39,190 nucleotides of DNA from Acanthaster planci (GCF_001949145.1 NW_019091378.1:1834493-1873682), one strand, 5' to 3'. Positions 1 to 15,600 are shown, counted from the first letter of the stretch. Numbers and translations are program-made. The notes: generated by a model from the sequence alone, not told the origin.

Positions 1-319
1 TGACCTCTTTTCAATAGGGGCCAGATTAGCGGGCAGCGGTGCTGTGTGGCTCATCGCTGCAGTGGTGGAGCGCGTTTGTCCCCGGTGGTAATCTGCTCGC
101 TCTCAATGCCCCAAACCCTGGTATAGGGTTTGACAACAAGGCTGGATTATCACCACTTTTGAGAGTGAAAAATGTTGGTAATGCCCAGCATCCTGGTCTT
201 TGTTTGGAGTACAGTCTTTTGTTACAGGGCCCTGTTTCTTTTGTCCGAGTTTGGAGACCCCGGCCACCCATATAAACCATACATCTCCGATCCCGGAGTC
301 CCGGGCAGGAAGTGGTTAA
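1..319 (-). mobile_element. Possible piggyBac-type element, right part only
   Basis: On the minus strand a TTAA at 316-319 is followed by CCACTTCCTGCCCGGGACT. This resembles the start of the clear piggyBac-type MITE at 25840 (TTAACCCCTTCGCGCCGGGAC). The rest of the stretch is GC-richer than its surroundings and reads through 84 codons without a stop on the minus strand, with no recognisable protein. The other end would lie left of base 1, so the call rests on one terminus only. It sits in a TBCK intron. Confidence 0.3.
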
Positions 320-503
320 ATCCCCAAATGTTTAAAATTAGAGTTTCACTGATCTTTGAAATACCTGTAACTTTCAGTATGAAACACTGGCCCAAATGTA
401 CCTTTTGAAAACCTGCAAATATTAAATTCCTTTAAATCTCATGGATTTTGAATGATCTGGAAAGGTGGAATAAAAGGTTTATTACAAATTCTGGACTACC
501 TAC

Positions 504-665
504 CGGGCATGTCAGAGAACAACAAAATGCACTCATTAAAGCCAAAGCTTAACAGGCTAGCTCTCAGCTGCTGTAGGATGGAAACACCAATGCACAGTGG
601 AAAGGATGAGTTGCCTAGCAACAGGGTATCCCACAGATGAAAGATCTTGTGCAGAGGGAAGACAT
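504..665 (-). CDS. TBCK: TBCK coding exon 16, last one in the window
   Basis: Encodes residues 638-690: [20 protein letters not shown] and on to [11 protein letters not shown], the end of the TBC fold, almost identical to human. The acceptor is TTTTCAG|AT and the donor CCCG|GTAGGTA with one base of the next codon. Later exons (rhodanese-like domain and stop) are not in bases 1-495. Confidence 0.97.
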
Positions 666-3600
666 CTGAAAAATTGATGGAATCAGAGCAAGCAATCACA
701 GATGTCTTGTGGATATTTTACAACTTGCAATAATTTAGATGTACACTTGAAGACAAAAAGCTGTTCTGCACTTGAAATGATGTCTAAACAATATGTTTTG
801 CAGACACGATGGTGTAATTAAGCAATTGTCACACCACATAGAGTAAGAAATACTGTTTCTTTTGTATTTCATCTTCCCTGTTTTCTACCAACAGGAGGAT
901 CTGATAGCCTTATAAAGTGCAAAATCTTAACTCTACATTTTTAAAATAAGATAAAACAGAAGTCAGGTCACAAGATTTCTCAACAGTGTAGAGGATTTAC
1001 AAATAGGCAAAAATACAAGTACAATAATAATATATTTGAAAATAGCTGAATATTTCTATACATGTATGTTGCAGCTGGGTTGCTACTGTACAAACATGCC
1101 AAAAATAGACTTGATTTTGACACATGCTTAGTATGAAAGTCAAGTGGCCTGATCAACACCAGAAACACTGTGAAAATCCATTCTATAAAATATACATTTC
1201 TTGGTTAAAGATATTCCAACATACTCCAACCATATTTAACTGTGTACATGCAGCCCTCATCTGACTGTTTCCACTAAATCCTCTTTCTAATTAGTAATTA
1301 CATTATTCAGTGCTAATCCTGTCCCTAAATATTGAACTTAACAAAGCATACTCCAGAGTTCAGAAATATGCATGTACATACAAATGTAGGCCCTGTAATA
1401 AAGCTAACGCATACAAATGTACACATATAAATCTATTAATAATATAATATAATAAATTGGTTGATGATGTCATAATGACGTCATTCAGTACATTTTTGGT
1501 GTCCCAGGCTTTGCTTTGTTCAACTTTAATGGAAAGTAAGATTGCCAAGTGGCAAAAACGGCTTTCAAAAACATGTGCAAAACATATGGGGAAAATATAT
1601 ATTCAAAATTCTATAAAAAATTGGGAGGTAACGTCACGATGACGTTTTTATTCGGCATACATCTTCAGGTGGTAGTCCAGCAATGTGCCAGGTTTAAAGG
1701 GAATCAACAAAAGGTAAAATGTCATTATCAAATATGAGGTCAGTTTTCATCAACAACATTTCCTTTGGCACAATTATATACACTATGTTGAATTTCATCA
1801 AGTGAGGGCCCGTCACACTCTCTTGATAATACACTAAATACAAATGTATTTGACAAGAGACGGCAGAAACTTTAATAGATTTTCAGTTCAGTTTGTGAGA
1901 CAAAAATTCAACATGTCTTCAATATCTTTGGAATAAGATGACCCTGATTGAGATCTCAGATACAAACACAATGATCCCTTGCCTACTGAAAAGAAAAAGG
2001 AGCAATGAATGATTTAAAGAATAGTTTTTTCAAATATGCGAATGCTTAATACAATTGACTCCGAATACCTTAAGCTTGTATAACTAATAAACTATCAGCA
2101 TTATGCCTCATCCCTGTCGAACGTGCAGAAATTATCAGTCAGGTAATACATGAATGTTGAATTTCATCAAGTGAGGGCGCAGTTCACTTTTCTCATAAGG
2201 TGTTTGATTGCGCAAATGAGGATCCGCTGCAGTACGACGTACGCATTGAAACAACCATGACCATCTAGGTTGTATGTAAAATCATCTTAAACTCAGGGGA
2301 TTTGGGACTGTTAGGGCTATCGGTATACACAAACTAAGTAACATTGATTTCAAAGACGGGCAGATTTCACACTATTCTTCCAAAAGTGCATTTCCTTATT
2401 TCCTATTGAAAGTACATGTAATTGGACAAATGATTAATTTTAAAAACTGTATCTGCAAGTGCACAGTAGAATGCTCAAGTCTCCTCACTATTTATAAAAT
2501 ATTAAGGGAAAAGCTGCATTTGTGCTTTGCAGCGTTTTACTATTGTGTATTATATAATACCGGCAAAGTCACTTTTTTGCCCTGATGATTTCCAGACATA
2601 CTTAAGAAGATATGGGAACACATTCAAAATATCAGGATCTACTGATGTTGAAAAATGTTTATAATGCTTCTGAAACCTGTCGTCACAGTTTCTACAGTGA
2701 TCTTGAAAAAATATGCAGGGGACATGTACATATCATTTAACCGAGGAGCTAAAAGCCGTAAAACTGACTGCAGTTCTTGTGCACAAAGATATTTTAACTA
2801 AATGGATTTTCACAGTGAAATGGTTTGAGTATTTGTGGTCAACTAATGGCTACAGGCTTCACAGAATGACAGATTAAAGTCGTTCAGCAACACCCATCAT
2901 CATCGGTACTTACGTGAGAACATCGTCAGGAACCATGGAATGGCATATAGCTCTGGTATAAACCCAATACTGTTCATGTGGTTACTCAACTCAGGGTCAT
3001 GGAAGGCTATCAAATGGGAGAACACTGCAAGGTACTCTGAGAAAAAGAAAAACAGTGTAAAAACCATTGTCAAACACACACATGGGGTGTCTTCATCATC
3101 AGTAAACTAGCTTGACTGGAACAACACTTTCCCAATATGGCCAGAGATTATTATAACACCTCATCTACAGATTCTGTATCTTGACTGGTCAAGAGTTAAT
3201 CAGTTAGTCACATGGCATTCACTATTTTAGCTATCTTCTTGTGCACTGCCAAAAGAACTACATACATGTACCTGTAGCAACCAAAGGACTGTGTGCATGA
3301 CCACTGGCATTATGTACTAATGCCTAATGGGGAGTCAGATAGGTAAGGTAGTTCTTTCCTTGCCTTTCACTTTTGTGGCCCAGGTTCCATTTCCGGCTCA
3401 GTCCATGGTTTCTCAGTCCTTATTCAATCCTTAAACCTTATTCCGTGGGATATTGTGGCAGCAAAAATCAAGCACTGAACCTGAATTCAGCAGAGCTAAC
3501 TGAAATTTACGAGTGTGGTAATCATTTCGTTCATGGTGTCTGACTTATCGTGTTCAATACTAGGATCCTGGGTTGCCATTCCAGATACACATTTAGTTTG

Positions 3601-6600
3601 CTGTAATATCTCAAGCAACATTTTGGAGTGGTACCAATGTACATATTCTAGCCTCCCTTGTTGATCCATGGACCATTTCATTTTCCCTCAGCATCACCTC
3701 AGAGGAACAGAATTTTCCATGGATCACTTCAGGAGGCTAGTTTTACAACACCACTCAAAGTAGTCAATATCACCCTTGTATATTATTATCATGCAGTGGG
3801 TGTTTGTTTATCATGACTAGATCCCTTATTGCAGTGATGCTGGCAGTAGTAAACTAACTCATGGGTTACTTGTTAGTTCTTCTTTACTGGACTATATTAT
3901 CATCTTGAATGAATCATTAGAAAAGAATAACACTGCCGACATTCTGGAGGTGAAGAATTTGTATGAAAGATGGCATTTAATGATACCACCATACACACAA
4001 TATTAGTGAAGGACAATTGCATGTGCACATTTGTTCAGGCAGGCAACTTGTGCGGAGTGCTCAGGTTATGTCCACTGCATATTTTTACTGTATGTACACA
4101 AACCACATAACATCTCCATAAGAATGGTACACAAGTGAGTGTTGGCACATGGCAGTATGCAGGTCAAGTGTTCTCCAACTTTTGTTTTATTCCTTTTTAC
4201 ACTGGAGGTAGACTTTATGCAATAGAGTTTATACAAAAGAAATCCGGATATTTATTCTACCTTCCCAACCAATTCACCAATGAGTTCCGGTAATTCAGGA
4301 AACGTGACCCAGCACATCCAAATCAGGAATAAGTCACAAATGGTACATATCACAAGTGTGTTGATGGTAACCTTTCATTCATACACTTCTAAAATATACA
4401 GAAACTGCCACATTGATTTTTTTCAACTTTTACCCACATCCCCACTTTACTCGGCCATTACGTAAAATGGCCTCAGCAACTTATTCCTGATTACGATGTA
4501 CCGGGTCACATATTCTGGGCAGCGTTGACATTTGTGTTTACTGGATTGTCATGCAATCTGTGATACACATGTACTATCATAATGAATCTTTTTAAGGGTA
4601 GTTTTGAAACTAACCTTGTATGACGGCTGAGTTGTCTTTCATGAAGAATTTATACAGGTACTTTGGGATGAAAGCGGACAGGCAAGCATAGGCCAGAGCT
4701 GTAATTCAAATATAAAATAGACAAAATGTATCTATTCTGGAGTTTAAAGCCCAACTAGTCAAAGACTGATCTAATCCTTCACCATCCCCAAAATCTAAAT
4801 GTGAAACAAATTACTCTTTTTCAAAAGAACATGTTAAGAAGTACGTATAAAACAACGAACCAAACACTTACCTTCATTGTTAAAATTAAGGAATAAGAAT
4901 GGGGCAGAGAGCGAGTCCAGACCTGTGACACAAAAAAGAGAGAAAAAAGGACGGATGAATCTGTTGTTTTCCTTTCATTTTGGTACGGTTGTGTTAAAAC
5001 TGGGACAGCAGTTGGCAATGTGTAACAATTTGTAAAAAAACCTCTTGGGGAGATACTGATTACTGAATGTATAGATCTGTAAAAACCTTCACAACTGATT
5101 TTCATTGATAAGGAAAACTCAATGTTTTTTGTGAATTTGGGGCACACAGCAAATATGGTTCTTAAGTGTCTGTGTTAGGCTAGCCCTGCATGTATTATGC
5201 ACAGCATGCATAACTAATTTTCATCTGAATGTGCGCTAACTTGTAGTGGTTTTGTATGGGTTCCAGCACACGGCAGCAATGTCACTCACCTTTCTGTGAG
5301 GGAAAACATTGGTTCTCACTAGTAACAATATAGAGTGTACATGACAACAATTTTGATCTAAATGTGCACAACCCATTGTTTTTGTGTGGTTTCCAACGCA
5401 CACGACAGCAATGACGTTCAAGTGCTTGTTATATCCTTGCTACTTTTCAGAGAGTACATGTATATGTGATAGAATCCATACAATGAAAGATCTGCTTCAG
5501 CTAGTGACATTCTTGCCAAGCCAACAATATCCTCTAGAAGTGCCAAGTACCAAGACAAGCCAGTCTCAGGATTAAAAACCTCACCCACCTTGCCAGTAAG
5601 TCAGGTGAGGGTGTGACACCACCCAGGCCTTGAGAATCCTCTTGAATTTGCGGTGCGCCTCAGGGGATGAGAGGAGTTCACTGTATTGGTGACAGCGTGG
5701 GATGTCTACCTCTATTTGTCGGTCTGTGGTTGTGGGTGTTTCCTTGTCGATGCTGTCATACACAGCTTGGAAATCTCCCTGGATGGTTTAAACAATGATT
5801 TCCATTTATATCCAATAATATAAGGTAGGCTTCATCAAAAATGAGTTGGACTGCAAGTTTTCAGCAATATGCAATATTGAAAACAAAGGACATATACTTT
5901 GCAATTTTCCACTGATTAAAGTGATGTACGTGTACATTTATCACACTTTATGTAAGCACTAACTTCTCATTCCCTTTGAAGTAATCCTTACAGGGTTCAT
6001 ACAACAAATTTTTCTTGGACAATATTTTTGTACATCTTCAAAATCTTCTTCAATGTATGAGAACTTTTGACATCCATGAGGGGTTAACTGTATTCAGAAG
6101 TGCACCTTTTTAAACATTTAATAATAATGTCGATCCTTATCTCTGAACTACTGTGGGTACTATTGCCATTCAGGGAATACACTGTTCTATTGAAGTGCTT
6201 CTTCTGTTCAGATTGTGACCCACGATTTGCTCATTCAAATATTTCTGAGAAAGAGTTGATTGTTGGCTTATTGCTACATACTTACCTGTACACTTCCACA
6301 AATCACCAAAATCAAAATCATCAAGAAAAAGAAATTTACGCCAGCAAAATGTTAAAAATTCCAGAGGATTTCTCCTTCGGATGACTTAATAATCTAGCTC
6401 ATGAATTTGGAAATTTGCATTAACATAAATACCAAAGTGGTGCCAAAATACCTTTAGAAAAAGAAGAAAAGTTAAATGAAACACAAATTAAGATTGAGAA
6501 TATTCACTGCCATCTGTATAAACACACATGGAAATTCGGTGTGGTCCTGCAGGCATTGAAAATTAATCTATGTATAACAATTAATAAATAAATAGTAATA

Positions 6601-9600
6601 GATAATAATGAATGCCAATGCTGAGCACAACACATACTGTTGGATAGGGAGGATTTCTTGCAATAAAGAAGACATGAGATGTACAGTAACTTACCTCTAT
6701 GGCTAGCAATGCTGCCCACACCTCAGCCCTGTATAATGGTGGTGTGTCAATCCGTGACTCGCGGAAAATACGACCGATAGTGTATGGGTAGCCACGTAGC
6801 AGCCGGTCATACAAGACGACACGATGAAACTACATGGGAGAGTCAGACATTGACATGATACAAGCAAAGCCACTATGCTGTATAATTCATTAGGTTTGCA
6901 GTAGGAAGAACTGAATTCGGTGTGGTGTCTTTTTTCAAGCGTTATCCTATTTCAATTGGGATTATTTCACAACAAAACACAAGACGTGTTTACATGTCCA
7001 AGGGCTCAAAATTAGTGGCCGCAGGTACATGTAGCTAAAAAGCGCCCGTTTCTCTCATAAATGTGCCCCAAAAGTATAAAGAAGGGCGCAAGCACTAACG
7101 CCCGTTTATATCTATTCTTGCCATGAAAAATACATGAACCTTTTCTTACTTCAAATCACCCTTGTCATGGAATCACAACGTACATGTACATTTAAGTAAA
7201 ATTTTATTTACGATGTCACCGTACCGAGTGCCAGCGTGGCGGGCTCGCACACGCGGCCAGGACCAACAGTCCCCTGGAACTCTGTAATGCACATGACTGA
7301 ATCTCCTGTACATGTACAATGTACATGTACGTACATACAGTGATACATATCTGCTGTGTGACCGGCCAGCTCAAAGCGCAAGCCTTGTGTATAAACAGCA
7401 TCTGGGGTCCATCTGGTCATTGTGTTGTGATTGGCTGCTAATGAAACATCAATATTTATACCTGTGTCGGTGGGACTCATTACAGCCATTCCTGCGTGAG
7501 CGGAAGTTGTGACAGACAATCTCCACTAGCGGTAGCACACATTTCATTGTGAATTTACGGCTTGACATTAAGGTCAGTACATTTTAGCTTTCACCAATAG
7601 AGGATTCAACTGGCACGGGTCTCTTCACCAGTATATGCATCATTTTGTACAAGCTTCAAACAAATTTTGGACTTTAATCAAAATGTCAGTGCAACACCTG
7701 CGTATAATTGATACCTGATTATAAATGTTATGTCTGCCTAAGAGGTCCTTCCTTTCATTTTTAATGTGTAGGCTTTACATTGTTGCCAACAGTCTGACAC
7801 AAATGTTTATTATTTGTCACAACTTAACAAGCACTATATATTTGATGTTGTCCTGGAGCCAATGAGGAAAAAAAGTCACAAGCTTATATAGATTGGGCTT
7901 GAAGTGCAGGTTTCTTATCTTCCAAAACCAAAGACACAAGCAACGTGTAAATACCCCCTGGGTCATTCTATAAATTAGGGTTCCATTTTTTTGTGTTTCT
8001 GTCATATCTGACAAAAGAACTTTGCAAGTTTGGAACAGTTTTTAATTTTTAACGCAATATCCATGCCAATCAGATAAGTGCAGTTTACGGTCAATTTCAA
8101 TGATATTTCCATGTCAACTTCCACAGGGCGGGTATGACACAGACACCAAAAAGTCACACTTTTGGACCCAAAATTTATAAAACGACCCCACACTTGTTCT
8201 TAAGTGCACTGTGTGGGCTTCATAATCAAGAAAGGCAGCTTTTTCCAAGCAGCTGTTTTTTTTTTACCGAGCGACCATCTCTCACAGGCAACACGCTTAC
8301 TGCCTCCCTTTGTCAAAGCTGAGGGATACATGTACTTGTGCATACGAGGATATGACGCTTGCCTTTAACAAGAAGAAATTATGTATTTATTTGCAGGTAG
8401 CAGAACCAGGCACAGGGCACTACAGTGAGCTGTCCACCTACTTGGTATTCTATGTCTTTCTCTCTAATGATGAGTGGGAGAGTAGCTGTCTCTGACAATC
8501 CGTTGGTGCTTGGAGATGTCGGTAGGTTCACTGGGTTCTTCCTGAGATGGCAAAAAAGGTGGTTTCCTTGAGCCTTAATTAATCAGTAAATTGGAAGTAA
8601 ATGAATCCAGCCATCAAACAGTGGCATCAGGCATAGCAAATACTCAAATAAACACGACAACTACGTGATACATGCGAATAGATGTCAACACCTAAAGAGC
8701 TGTAGAACTGTGGTCTAAACGAAAAATTTAAACTAAATTCCCTTGTAAGAGCAAGGAAAGTTTCAATCGGACCATTGCTGAGATGTCTTTAGGGTAGCTC
8801 ATTAAGGCATCATACATGTACATATTGGTACCATGTGCCATTGACACAAAAAGAATACAAGGGGGCCATTCAAAATTTTTGATGTTTTAAAATTTCGATT
8901 TTGTTCAAAATTGTTTTAAAAGACTGCACTTACGGAATGCTGGTGTGGTGTACAGTTCATGCTAGTCAAAATGTTGATTTCTTTTTCTTTTTTATTATGA
9001 AAAGTGAATTTTTATTGTCAATTATTTACCTTGATCCACCCACCCATCATTTCGAAAAAAAAATCTCAATTCAAATTCATTGAGAATTTTGAATGGCCTC
9101 TAAAGACACAAACAAAAAAATATCAGAGGAACATTTGCTAAAATCCATTTGCCCAACCTCAGTAACATGATGCTGTTGAAATCATCCGAACTCCAATATC
9201 TGTCTTAAGAGTGTTCTGAAGGACTTGGAACACGACAACCTGCTCATTATTACAAGAGGTTCCATGTACTGGTTGGGATTTTAAAGGAAGAACATGCCAT
9301 CTGTTTACTTGACAATGTGGGGCTTTAGGGAGATTAGGAACCTTCATGGTAAAACTCTCAAGGAAAGGTTACTCATAACTCCTTCACATATTGAGAAGGA
9401 ACTCACTCATCTTCTAGTAGAGGGTAGAAGGCTGTGTCATCAATGTTTTCCATTCGTGTCTTGAGCTGCGTCATGGACAGTGTGACCACTGTATCGTCAT
9501 AGAGAGAGCTACTGTCTCTTTCCAGACCAATAACATCACCGCACTCAGTCAACAAACTAAGGGGGAAGAGTTTAACTTTATTAAGGGGCAGTTGTACTTG

Positions 9601-12600
9601 GTGATGACCTTTAGCTTTTGTGAACATTAAAAGAGCTGGGGGGATGGAATCTGCCCCAACGTTTTGCCAATATCATCACAAGGCAATTTTCCCACAGCCA
9701 GCCTCCAGAAGTTTTTCAAGTAATGTTTTTACAATCATTTTGACACCAATTACATAAAAATTGGCCATACTATTTACTTATCCGAGGCAGGGTTAGCCAA
9801 AATGGAAACTTAACCCACTGATGAGCTCAATGCGTATAGGTTGACATGCATGAAGCCATGAACCATAAATTACCATAAAGGGTACTTGATACTCCAGAAG
9901 AATTCAAAAGCAAAGCTAATTTGACATCATGCAATGTGTGCAGGAGAGTTTGCTTAAACTGAATTTCATTCAACTTCTGAGAATTTCCAACACAAATATC
10001 TGATCTGATGATACAAAAATCTTGTTTGTGTAAGCTTTCAAACCAAGTAAGAAACAGCCTTAACAATTAAACCTAATGACAGATTAAATTGAAACTTCAC
10101 ATATGCACCCATAACGGATGTCTGTACGTGCAGGCCAAGATTTAAAACAGATCAGGCCTTGGACAGCCCAGATCTTAGAAGAGTCCCATATATACCCATA
10201 TCTTTTTAGGATTAATACATGTACATAACAATATCCTTGAGTAGTCTTTGAACAAATTTTGCTCACTCTGCTAAGTTACAAATGGGTGGGCTGCTTCGAA
10301 GTAAGCCTTTCTTTCTGAGTTCAGCTTCTAGGTCACCCCCTGCTAGACCCCACAGGTAGTACACCTCAGCTAGGGACCTCAATTCAAGGTGATCCTCAGT
10401 GGATTCTATAGAGGGGTTTGACACCCAAGCACAGACAGGAAAGTTATAAGCCAAACTCTAAGCACAGTTATGTACTTCTTCATTGTAGTATCCAGTTTAT
10501 GTGGAAAATGAATGCTTGATGAGGTGGCCAAGTCCTCAAGAGTCCGATTGCAGGTGATGGGCTTGTCATCCTGTCTCAAAGCAAGTAACATATTTATTTT
10601 TTATATTGAATATTTTGCCTTTCATCAGCATACATGTATGTTTAACCAGCCAGTCAACCCACTACAAACTCTGTGGTCAAGTGGTAAGACATTATACCCT
10701 ACTTGTAAACAGGAGGCAATGGCTTCAAGTACCATCCATGTGAGCTGGTGAATTGTGTTCACAAACCTGGATTACATGTATACATTATCTTTAGATGTCA
10801 GTGAAGGCCAAATACCTGACATAAATAGTAACATCTTCTGACTATTGAGGAACATGAGATGACTAAAAAATTCTGCCTATGAGTATCAAAGGAATACATA
10901 CCAACAACAGGGAATATTGGATGCCATTCATCTATACGTATCTTTCAAAATATTGCAATCCCACAGGCACATCCCTGGATTTTCAGATTGAAATTTTCAA
11001 ATGAAAGCAGAGCAGCTAAGTAAAAAAATGACATAGGGATAAACTGTCAGTCCCAGTAAACTTTGTAAATGAGAAAAGGTGCTTGGCTACTCATGGTTTC
11101 AGACACATTGGCACCAAGTACACACAACTTGAATTTGTTTAAGCTTGTAATGAATAGGTATGTCGTTCTGAGAACACACAGACAAAAGATATACATGTAG
11201 GTAGAGTGAGAGTAAGGAAGACACTGGGTGAACTTGTCCAGGCCAATACAACATTCCCTCCTCTCCTGCTTAACAAACGAAAAGGACTCTGGGGTTAGGA
11301 CTATCTGCTCCAAGCTGAAAAGGATTGTTCAGGGAAACCATGATCCTAAATTTATTTTGGGAGAATGTTCACATTTTGTGTACAAATTTTGCTCCACAGA
11401 AAAATAATAAGGAATGCCCACACAAGGTATGCAATGTATACATGTAAATGTGTGTCTCCATTAGGTATAGCAAGTACATGTACCACTAAGCCTCTCTTTT
11501 CACTTGCAACTTGCAGCAAGTCCTTGTGCACCAATGTGTGCATGAAGCCAATACGCCATACAATCATAGCCATTCTGTCTATACCACACAGCCTGTTGAG
11601 AAGTCACATAAATGTACTTTACATTCACAGCAGGGTTGAGGGTGGAATGAAGTGTTACCTTCTCTGACAGTCTCTATGTACTTGTCAAGTTGTAGATCCT
11701 CACTCCTAAGGCCTGGGTACTGGAACATGGTCATACTGCTCTTGGGGTACAGCTTACAAGCATCATACTCTTTGAACATATCGCTGACAAGAAGTTCAGA
11801 TGGACTTGGTCTGCAAAAGGACCCAAAATCTCCACACAATGGTTGCAAATTTTGCAGTTGCTGAAGGTTTCCTCCAATTTTAGTTAAAGATACAATTTTT
11901 TTTTTACTATAGACAGCAGATGGGGTACTATTGGGTATCAACAGATTAAACACGGTAACTTTATGATTTCACAAATCTTTCATTCAGAGCAACACAGGTC
12001 TAAGTCTTTGCCAGTTGTAAACATGCGGGCACATCCTGATAACAAACACACCGGTAGCTGTACATGTAGCTAGGGATGTCAGTTTTGGAGACCAGCATTT
12101 ACAATAGAATTGAGTCTTAGGGTGAGATTGATTGATAATGAAGAATCCAAAACTCCTCAGCAGAAAAAGGGGGTTTTGAAATGACAATTCATGTTACAAC
12201 GTAACACAGTGCGTCTTTTCGGGCCTTAAATAGCTAACAAGATATTATACAAATCTTGCACTTCGTTTTTGTAGAGTTTAAAACAATAGCACAACCCGAA
12301 CAACTGACCAAATACTTTTCAACTCCATTAGTTACATAAACAGTAGTGGGTTAAGGTTTTTCATACTCTTACAAATCTGGAATTTCGGGGTAAAAAATTC
12401 AATTCTGAAATTAAAAAAATGCTAAAAAACACAAACCCTGGAAGTGAATCCATATTTATTTCCTGCATACACAGAGGATATCTGGCTACATGTATTTCTC
12501 ACCTTTTATCAGGGGATACTGTTAAACATTGCCTGAGAAAGCTCTGTAAGGAGTCAGGAAGCTCCTGCATTTGATAAAGATACATTACTTGGCACAATTT

Positions 12601-15600
12601 AAAGTGGGAAAAAATAGCCTCTGTATCATTAAGAGCACATTCTTGGAAATGAATTGGAGTTAGTTGGGAGCTGTACAACTTGTTGTACATTCACACGATG
12701 CTTAGAGGTATTCTTAACGTTTTATCACTATTAAAGTCAGTAACAAGACAACCTCTGTAAAGTTTGAGAGAGAATGAGAAAGAAAACCCCATTACTTCAA
12801 TGTGCAACAAACATTTTGAAAACTTGTTGCAATAGACAGTCAACAGAAGCAGCTCAATTATCAATTCTGACAACTACTGGAGGTTAGTCTCACACAATAA
12901 TGCTTCTGTTTGATCTTGTAGGTGTTTGGCAGGCTAGGACAGTGAGAGAGCTTGTTACAGTTTGCAGGCTTCTTACTTTAAAAACTATTGTGTGGTGTTG
13001 GAAGACCGTTAGCTAGGTGTCTACAAGGGTTCCGGTTAAAGCAGAAACTTATTTTTTTCACATAATGAAAGAAATTCATTAATTTGTAACTTGTCTCACC
13101 TGGAACTTGTTCTGTGTTCCATGCTCTCTCAAGATGGTCTCCAAGGAATGGATCCCATTGCTATGTTTCCCTAGCAACAGCACCTTAGAGATAAGTTGTG
13201 GCAGGGTACAGGATGACCAGAGTTCCATGCCCAGACAGATCTCCATGATGATGATGCCTAGCGACCAGATATCCACTTTGGGACCAGATGGGATTGGGGT
13301 TGAGCCAAACTCATCTTGCTGAATTGGGCCTGTGGCTAAGACCTCTGGGGCCATGTATCGAGGGTGACTTGAGAAACAGGGGAATGGGTGCAAAGTCAAA
13401 AAGAATCCCAAAATAAGACCTTTGAGAGTGAGTAACAGAAAGTGTTTTGACCACTTGATGCTGCATGATGTGAAAACACACACAATTTTCCTTATTTCCT
13501 CCACGGAGGAAGTGTGCACTCCTTTAAGTTTTTTTTTCATATCCGCAGTTGACGTATTAATGCGTCATGTTTGGTTGGATCATGTGCAATTGCAATTTCA
13601 GGTCAGAAAATCTGACGTTAACTGGCTAACAGACATGCAGCAATGATGTCTTGCTGGGGATGTATACATAAATGCACATGCCTTCACATGGGAGCTGGGC
13701 ACTCAGATATCGCCTACCAGCCAAAATCTTCTTGGTCAGTGAGAGGGTTCTTGAGCATGATGAGGTTTTCAAATATGAACTAGGTTTCCCTGATGACACC
13801 AAGCATGGAATCCCAATTTCATAAAATAATGCCAATTTGAACCTTTGATTTCTGATATTTTGAGCTTTGAGTTGGTTTAGACTAAGCAAAAATATATTCA
13901 GTTGTACTACAGATGCAATGGTGTAATAGTAGCAGTGTATTCAAATTCTGAGAATTTATGGATCTAATATATCATTTTTTTATCACGTTTGGGGGCTCAA
14001 TTAGTGATTTTCTTTAACCAGTCTGAGCTAAGATGTTTGTGTATCTGGAGTTGGCAGTATGTACATTATATCTGCTGATTCTCACCACGACTTGGAACTT
14101 TCACAGGAAGATGACGGAAAGGAAGTAAAACGATGATCAGTGTTCAAGTGTTGACACAAGTATTTAGTATCAACTTTTGCCCATTTCTAACACAATGCTG
14201 CATGCACTCTAGCTTTCCATGAAATTGTAAGCTGGAAACAGGTAAAAGTATCTTGCAGACTTATGGCTAACTAAGGCATCGGATAACAGAGATTATTTAA
14301 GACAAAAACAGACTAAATCATTCTATGATGAACTTACCCAATAGGGAAAGAGACACAGGCAGCGTACTCTGTCATGTAATATAGCCCATGATTGGCTAGT
14401 TTGGCATGACCCTAAAGAAAATTGCAAATGAGTTTAAACAGATTGGAGAACTGATTCTACTATTGCCTTCCTGTTAGAAATGGGCCATCTGCCCGTCTGA
14501 GACATCCTGTGTCAAATTATATCGATATTTACAGGAATGTCAAGTTCTACTTGTGTAATCACTATCCAGATCTTTATAATGAATCAGAGCACAAGTATTA
14601 AAGGTACTGTCCATTACTTGTCATTTGTGCATCAAGTTTTTTTCAGGCAACAAAATCACTCTAAATCTACAGAAGGGTGCCTAGGCAGAAACCTGATGAT
14701 GTTTCAGCTCAGTGAATACTGTACCTTTTGAGAAAAATAATATTCTAGAATGTTGATTTCAGATCAAAGTCTGCTGCGTTGGGTTTTGAACTGCACCTGA
14801 ATTCAGTATCTGGAACACATTCTCATATTCATTTGAATGCAACTACGTAATGCCATGCATCAAAGTGGCAAATTATAGTAACTATGCATAGACTTGTGTT
14901 GTGTCAATGTTTGCAGCACTTCTCATGGTAATTTTCCAAAAATTGTATCATTAGATGAATCTTTGGAAATTACCTTCTGTCACGGTTTTCTTCAAATGAC
15001 AGCTTGCCGAGAAGAATAATTTCACAGAGAGTTTAGTTCCATAGCCATCTTTAAACCACTTAAGCTTTTAACAATGATTTCCTCATTTACTTTTTAGATT
15101 ACTGCAAATGATCCAATATCTCTATATACACTGTATGAGTGGGTTCAAAGAAGTAATGGTTTGGGGTGACATCCACATGCATGTACACATGCATGTAGCA
15201 CACATGCTCACCACTGTGCTCCTTCAGCATGCACAGTCCGCATAAGCTGTGGTAACACCAACAAAAGTACTACTCGTGATTTCTCTCTATAATCACTTAA
15301 ATTGTGAAGTGTAGTTCACTCTTCTCTTAACTAAGGTAGAGTGTAGAGCACCAGCCTTGTGTATGCACAATAGTACATGTAATTATCAATAAAGATACGT
15401 TGGGTAAGGGCAAACCCGTTATATATAAGTACATGTAATTATTAACACATGATGTTTACCTCTGTGTCCAGAAGAAGATTTGCTGGTGACAAGGCCCTGT
15501 GAACGAGACCATGGCTGTTCAAGTAAGCAAGTCCCTCGAGAACCTCATAGATTAGCTGTATTACATTGGACCAGCTGTGGAGAATTTTTGGGGGACATAT

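Noticed and set aside
1474-1485. CRE site TGACGTCA as an enhancer
   Set aside because: A single 8-mer in an intron has no weight without other evidence; a second, imperfect copy at about 1630 does not change this.
4821-5147. 108-codon minus-strand open stretch
   Set aside because: It overlaps the true TBCK exon 13 in another frame and runs into introns on both sides; the real exon frame gives the conserved protein.
7208-7519. 103-codon minus-strand open stretch in a TBCK intron
   Set aside because: No family resemblance, no fitting splice sites and it lies within an intron of a well-supported gene. The openness goes with local GC content.
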